Of a DNA stretch of 64,000 bases, positions 60,719 through 64,000 are shown one piece after another. Where the stretch lies: NCBI GenBank assembly GCA_020628545.1, contig JAHDEX010000013.1, positions 1 to 64,000 on the forward strand, in the 5' to 3' direction. Position 1 is the stretch's first letter; each line of letters begins with the position of its first letter. The notes under the pieces are model-generated. The model was given only the letters and a program-made list of their open reading frames with translations, was not told where the DNA came from and did no database searches. This DNA comes from Paracoccaceae bacterium (lineage in GTDB: Bacteria > Pseudomonadota > Alphaproteobacteria > Rhodobacterales > Rhodobacteraceae). The translations under genes and the position numbers were made by a program.

Positions 60719-61039
60719 ATGATCCCCGTTACCGTTCTCGCACCTGCCAAATTGGCACCCGGCGTTACCGAGGAGCAATTGCTCGCTGGTTCGCAAAAAT
60801 TTCAGGATGAGTTTGTAGCACATGAACCGGGCGTGCTGCGGCGCGAAATCGTGCGTAAACCCGATGGGACTTATTTGGACATCGTGCAATTTCGCTCTGA
60901 AGCAGACATGGCAGACGTCCTGGAAAAAGAGATGCAAAGCCCGGTCTGCGCAGCGTTCTTTGCGCTGATGGACATGTCTGACTTTGACCCAGAGGCACCG
61001 ATGGAAAGCTACGCATCGCTTGCGACCTATACGCGTTAA
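60719..61039 (+). CDS. ABM-fold (monooxygenase/dimeric alpha-beta barrel) protein
   Basis: 106 aa, small dimeric alpha+beta barrel type. Sequence PGVTEEQLLAGSQKFQDEFVAHEPGVLRREIVRKPDGTYLDIVQF matches the pattern of antibiotic biosynthesis monooxygenase-like proteins. No catalytic residues certain. ATG at 60719 with GAAAGGAAAAACC upstream. Likely target of the divergent WYL regulator. Confidence 0.78.
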   Translation: MIPVTVLAPAKLAPGVTEEQLLAGSQKFQDEFVAHEPGVLRREIVRKPDGTYLDIVQFRSEADMADVLEKEMQSPVCAAFFALMDMSDFDPEAPMESYASLATYTR

Positions 61040-61050
61040 TCAAAGGGGGC

Positions 61051-61066
61051 GCGGCCTGCGGGCCGC
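61051..61066. terminator. GC hairpin between the ABM gene and the small ORF
   Basis: GCGGCC-TGCG-GGCCGC, 6-bp stem, 12 bp after the ABM gene stop and 16 bp from the end of the convergent small ORF. It can serve either direction. Confidence 0.5.
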
Positions 61067-61081
61067 AACCCTGATCGCAAG

Positions 61082-61240
61082 CTATTTTGATTCAATTTCT
61101 GCTGGTTTCCACGCGAGGTACGCCTGAAATGCTGCGGTTTCGCGATTGACGCGCCCGGTCGGATCGACCGAAAGCCGCCATCTGATGATGAGAAACGTCA
61201 GGCACAGGCAGGCAAATAGTAAGGGCAGTAGAGTCGTCAT
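61082..61240 (-). CDS. Small single-span membrane protein (52 aa)
   Basis: Short frame with ATG at 61240-61238 and TAG at 61082-61084. GAGGTG lies a few bases upstream of the start. The peptide MTTLLPLLFACLCLTFLII is a hydrophobic helix, followed by RWRLSVDPTGRVNRET and an Ala/Trp/Lys-containing tail. Coding-like codon use and a good ribosome-binding site argue for a real gene; the function and family are unknown. It is divergent from pncB and convergent with the ABM gene. Confidence 0.55.
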   Translation of the reverse strand: MTTLLPLLFACLCLTFLIIRWRLSVDPTGRVNRETAAFQAYLAWKPAEIESK

Positions 61241-61433
61241 GATCACCTCAACCAAAAGGCATCACAGGACGCGCAGTGATGCCGCACACAAAACCACCCA
61301 TGCTCACTATAGCAGGCCGTTTATGAACGAGAGATGAACGAAAAGACGCCCGTCCAAGTCTGGCGCCGCCGCATGTGACTTGCACCACATCGCGACAGTT
61401 GCTCTAACCCCGGCCAGCCAAAGGGGAATGCAC

Positions 61434-62726
61434 ATGGTTGATATCGCCACCCGCGTCTGGAACCACAAATGGAAGATCGACCCGATTGTGAGGTCGCTGA
61501 TCGACACGGACTTCTACAAGCTGTTGATGTGTCAATCGATCTTCCGCAACAAGCCGGACACCCATGTCACATTTTCCCTGATCAACCGGTCAAAACATGT
61601 GCGTCTTGCTGACCTGGTCGATGAAGGTGAGTTGCGCGAGCAGTTGGATCACATTCGCTCGCTTTCACTGTCCCGTGGTGAAAGCACATGGCTGCGCGGG
61701 AACACGTTCTATGGCAAACGCCAGATGTTCCGCTCTGATTTTATGGAGTGGTTCGAAAACCATCGCTTGCCTGATTACCACCTTGAAAAGCGTGACGGTC
61801 AGTATGAGCTGACGTTCGAAGGGAAATGGCATGAAGTCATGCTCTGGGAGATCCCCGCGCTTTCCACTTTGATGGAATTGCGCGGTCGCGCGGTGCTCAA
61901 AGACATGGGCAAGTTCGAACTGCAGGTGCTCTATGCTCGCGCGATGACGAAGCTGTGGGAAAAGGTCGAACGGCTGCGGGACATTGATGGATTGATGCTG
62001 GCAGACTTTGGCACCCGGCGGCGGCATTCCTATCTTTGGCAAGATTGGTGCGTACAGGCCCTGAAAGAAGGGCTGGGCAGCAGTTTTGCGGGCACGTCCA
62101 ACTGTCGGATCGCGATGCAGCGAGAATTGGAAGCGATTGGCACCAACGCGCACGAACTCCCGATGGTCTATGCCGCCTTGGCAGATGGGGATGAGGCGCT
62201 GCGGCAGGCCCCTTACGATGTTTTGGCTGACTGGCACGAGGAACACGATGGGAACCTGCGCATTATCCTGCCGGACACCTATGGCACAGACGAGTTCCTC
62301 GCAGGAGCGCCCGACTGGCTAGCTGGTTGGACCGGAATCCGCATTGACAGCGGCGACCCGGCGACGGGGGCAGAGAAGGCGATCCGCTGGTGGCAAGACC
62401 GCGGCGAAGACCCGACCGAGAAGCTGGTGATCTTCTCTGACGGATTGGATGTCGAAAAAATCGCTGCCCTGCATGCGCAGTTTGCCGGTCGCGTGCGGGT
62501 GTCGTTCGGCTGGGGCACGATGCTGACCAATGATTTCAAAGGTCTGGCGGAAGGTGACGCTTTGGCGCCATTCTCACTGGTCTGCAAAGCCGTGGCAGCA
62601 GATGGTCGGGCGACAGTGAAACTGTCTGACAACCCCAACAAAGCAATGGGTCCGGACGCAGAGATCGCGCGGTATAAGCGGGTGTTTGGGGTGGGGGAAC
62701 AGATTGCGGAAGAGGTGGTGGTTTAG
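61434..62726 (+). CDS. pncB: Nicotinate phosphoribosyltransferase PncB
   Basis: 430 aa enzyme making nicotinate mononucleotide in the Preiss-Handler route of NAD salvage. Conserved start SLIDTDFYKLLMCQSIF, FEGKWHEVMLWEIP, the phosphorylated-His region GTNAHELPM, and IRIDSGDPATGAEKA for PRPP binding. The ATG at 61434 has AAGGGG upstream; an in-frame TTG at 61380 is not needed. It acts after PncA (43264). Confidence 0.95.
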   Translation: MVDIATRVWNHKWKIDPIVRSLIDTDFYKLLMCQSIFRNKPDTHVTFSLINRSKHVRLADLVDEGELREQLDHIRSLSLSRGESTWLRGNTFYGKRQMFRSDFMEWFENHRLPDYHLEKRDGQYELTFEGKWHEVMLWEIPALSTLMELRGRAVLKDMGKFELQVLYARAMTKLWEKVERLRDIDGLMLADFGTRRRHSYLWQDWCVQALKEGLGSSFAGTSNCRIAMQRELEAIGTNAHELPMVYAALADGDEALRQAPYDVLADWHEEHDGNLRIILPDTYGTDEFLAGAPDWLAGWTGIRIDSGDPATGAEKAIRWWQDRGEDPTEKLVIFSDGLDVEKIAALHAQFAGRVRVSFGWGTMLTNDFKGLAEGDALAPFSLVCKAVAADGRATVKLSDNPNKAMGPDAEIARYKRVFGVGEQIAEEVVV

Positions 62727-62845
62727 GGGTAACCATCTACATCTAAGGCACACCCTATACATTCCTATGATCACACAGTAGACGCCAATCTTCACTCGCA
62801 CTGACGGCGCAGCCGCGCCCGTCCCTCATACAGATTGCCGCACTC

Positions 62846-64000
62846 GTGAAGAAAACTATCGCCGACGCCCTTGCCCGAAAGGGCTATGACGCTTTGACCC
62901 CTGTGCAGCAGGCCGTCACACAGCCCGAACTTGACGGGCGAGACCTGCTTGTCTCGGCGCAGACCGGATCGGGGAAAACCATTGGGTTCGGGCTTGCGAT
63001 TGCGCCGACGATTTTGGGCGATGCTGATGCATTTGGACCTGCGGCCGCACCCATGGCACTTGTCATCGCGCCCACGCGGGAACTGGCGATGCAGGTTAAG
63101 CGCGAGCTTGGCTGGCTCTATGCGGACGCTGGTGCGGCACTTGCGTCCTGCGTCGGTGGTATGGAAATGCGCGATGAACGCCGGGCGCTTGCGCGCGGTG
63201 CGCATATCGTCGTGGCAACCCCCGGGCGGCTGCGCGATCACATCATGCGCGGCTCCATCGACTTGACGGCGGTGCGTGCTGTTGTGCTGGATGAAGCCGA
63301 TGAGATGCTTGATCTTGGGTTCCGCGAAGATCTTGAGTTCATTCTTGATGAGACGCCAACAACCCGCCAGACGCTGATGTTCTCAGCGACCGTGCCTGCC
63401 GCGATCGCCAAACTTGCCAAAAGCTATCAACGCGACGCTGAACGTGTCTCGACAGTCGGAGAGCGTACGCAGCACGCGGACATCGGTTACCGCGCGATGC
63501 TGGTCAGCCCGCGAGATGGTGAGAATGCGATCATCAACGTGTTACGCTACTATGAAGCGCCAAACGCCATTGTCTTCTGCAACACCCGCGCGATGGTCGC
63601 CCGCCTCACGGCGCGCCTGTCGAACCGGGGGTTTTCGGTGGTGGCGCTGTCAGGAGAGCTGACGCAAAGCGAGCGGTCAAATGCCCTGCAGGCGATGCGC
63701 GATGGCCGTGCGCGGGTTTGTGTGGCGACGGACGTGGCCGCGCGCGGAATTGACCTGCCGAACCTCGATCTTGTGGTGCATGCTGAACTGCCCAGCAGTC
63801 ATGAGACTTTGCTGCACCGCTCCGGCCGGACTGGCCGCGCGGGCCGCAAAGGGGTGAGTACGCTTGTTGTGGTGCCATCCGCGCGCAAAAAGGCGGAACG
63901 CATTCTGAAGTTCGCCAAGCTGACGGCGGAATGGGGCGCGGCCCCCTCGGCTGATGAGGTCTATGAGCGTGATCAGACCCGGATGCTGGCTGCCGACGAT
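62846..64000 (+). CDS. DEAD-box RNA helicase, 3'-truncated
   Basis: ATP-dependent RNA helicase; the frame is open to the last base of the window, giving the first 385 residues. The start is GTG at 62846 (VKKTIADALARKGYDALTP matches related helicases); no clear ribosome-binding site is seen. All core motifs are visible in order: Q motif ALTPVQQAV, AQTGSGKT, APTRELA, TPGRLRD, DEAD in VVLDEADEMLD, SAT, IVFCNT, ATDVAARGID and HRSGRTGRAG. Similar to DeaD/CsdA, involved in ribosome assembly and mRNA decay at low temperature. The C-terminal extension is outside the window. Confidence 0.93.
   Translation, partial: MKKTIADALARKGYDALTPVQQAVTQPELDGRDLLVSAQTGSGKTIGFGLAIAPTILGDADAFGPAAAPMALVIAPTRELAMQVKRELGWLYADAGAALASCVGGMEMRDERRALARGAHIVVATPGRLRDHIMRGSIDLTAVRAVVLDEADEMLDLGFREDLEFILDETPTTRQTLMFSATVPAAIAKLAKSYQRDAERVSTVGERTQHADIGYRAMLVSPRDGENAIINVLRYYEAPNAIVFCNTRAMVARLTARLSNRGFSVVALSGELTQSERSNALQAMRDGRARVCVATDVAARGIDLPNLDLVVHAELPSSHETLLHRSGRTGRAGRKGVSTLVVVPSARKKAERILKFAKLTAEWGAAPSADEVYERDQTRMLAADD

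Noticed and set aside
1-64000. CRISPR arrays, insertion sequences, prophage, tRNA and rRNA genes
   Set aside because: No regularly spaced repeats, transposase motifs, phage structural genes or tRNA-like cloverleaf sequence were recognised by eye; a tRNA or repeat search program was not available.

Overview
The window comes from a GC-rich alphaproteobacterium. Gene content points to an aerobic anoxygenic phototroph of the Rhodobacteraceae (Roseobacter group): a spheroidene-type carotenoid set (crtC, crtD, crtE, crtF), bchCXYZ, pufQBALMX, idi-bchP-ORF428-bchG, a single-polypeptide dihydroxyacetone kinase and alphaproteobacterial flagellar genes. The taxonomic call is an inference from gene content and order; no rRNA or tRNA gene was seen.

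Layout. 1-5421: end of an ABC importer operon for a carbohydrate or polyol (two permeases, a 62-residue membrane protein, two ATPases) followed by dihydroxyacetone kinase. 5748-9990: a ynjF-ynjB-ynjC-ynjD-like operon (CDP-alcohol phosphatidyltransferase plus ABC importer), possibly preceded by a 44-codon leader. 10084-28107: photosynthesis genes. crtD-crtC run leftward and crtE-crtF-bchC-bchX-bchY-bchZ-pufQ-pufB-pufA-pufL-pufM-pufX run rightward. A LysR-type regulator follows, then idi-bchP-ORF428/pucC-like-bchG running leftward. Three promoter regions (crtD/crtE, bchC, bchG) each hold two TGT-N12-ACA operators of the PpsR/CrtJ type. crtA, crtB, crtI, bchFNBHLM, bchIDO, puhA, acsF/bchE and ppsR are not in the window, so this looks like one part of a divided photosynthesis cluster.

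28257-30037: an SDR-DoxX fusion and a DUF2269 membrane protein, divergent from bchG. 30152-33466: a tightly coupled four-gene operon (unknown protein, TPR-glycosyltransferase, DUF6165-like protein, FkbM methyltransferase) immediately before motB-flgE-flgK-flgL-flgI (33551-39373). 39360-43857: AbrB-type transporter, tRNA hydroxylase TrhO, YegD-like Hsp70, a small P-loop kinase-like protein and nicotinamidase.

43956-46863: five genes for exported proteins. Two are cysteine-rich proteins that look related to each other; the others are a SCO copper chaperone, a Tat-type single-domain rhodanese and an LpqC-like esterase. This is the best candidate in the window for an undescribed periplasmic copper/sulfur redox module. 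47004-51618: opgC-opgG-opgH for osmoregulated periplasmic glucans. 51636-57377: a TTC38-like TPR protein, a CaiB/BaiF CoA-transferase coupled to a ThDP enzyme, a DUF302 protein and a DMT exporter. 57567-61240: a lipoprotein, a TerB-like protein with a membrane partner, a WYL regulator divergent from an ABM-fold protein, and a very small membrane protein. 61434-64000: nicotinate phosphoribosyltransferase and a DEAD-box RNA helicase cut by the window end.

Most genes are packed into operons with ATGA or TGATG stop-start overlaps. No insertion sequence, prophage or CRISPR array was recognised.
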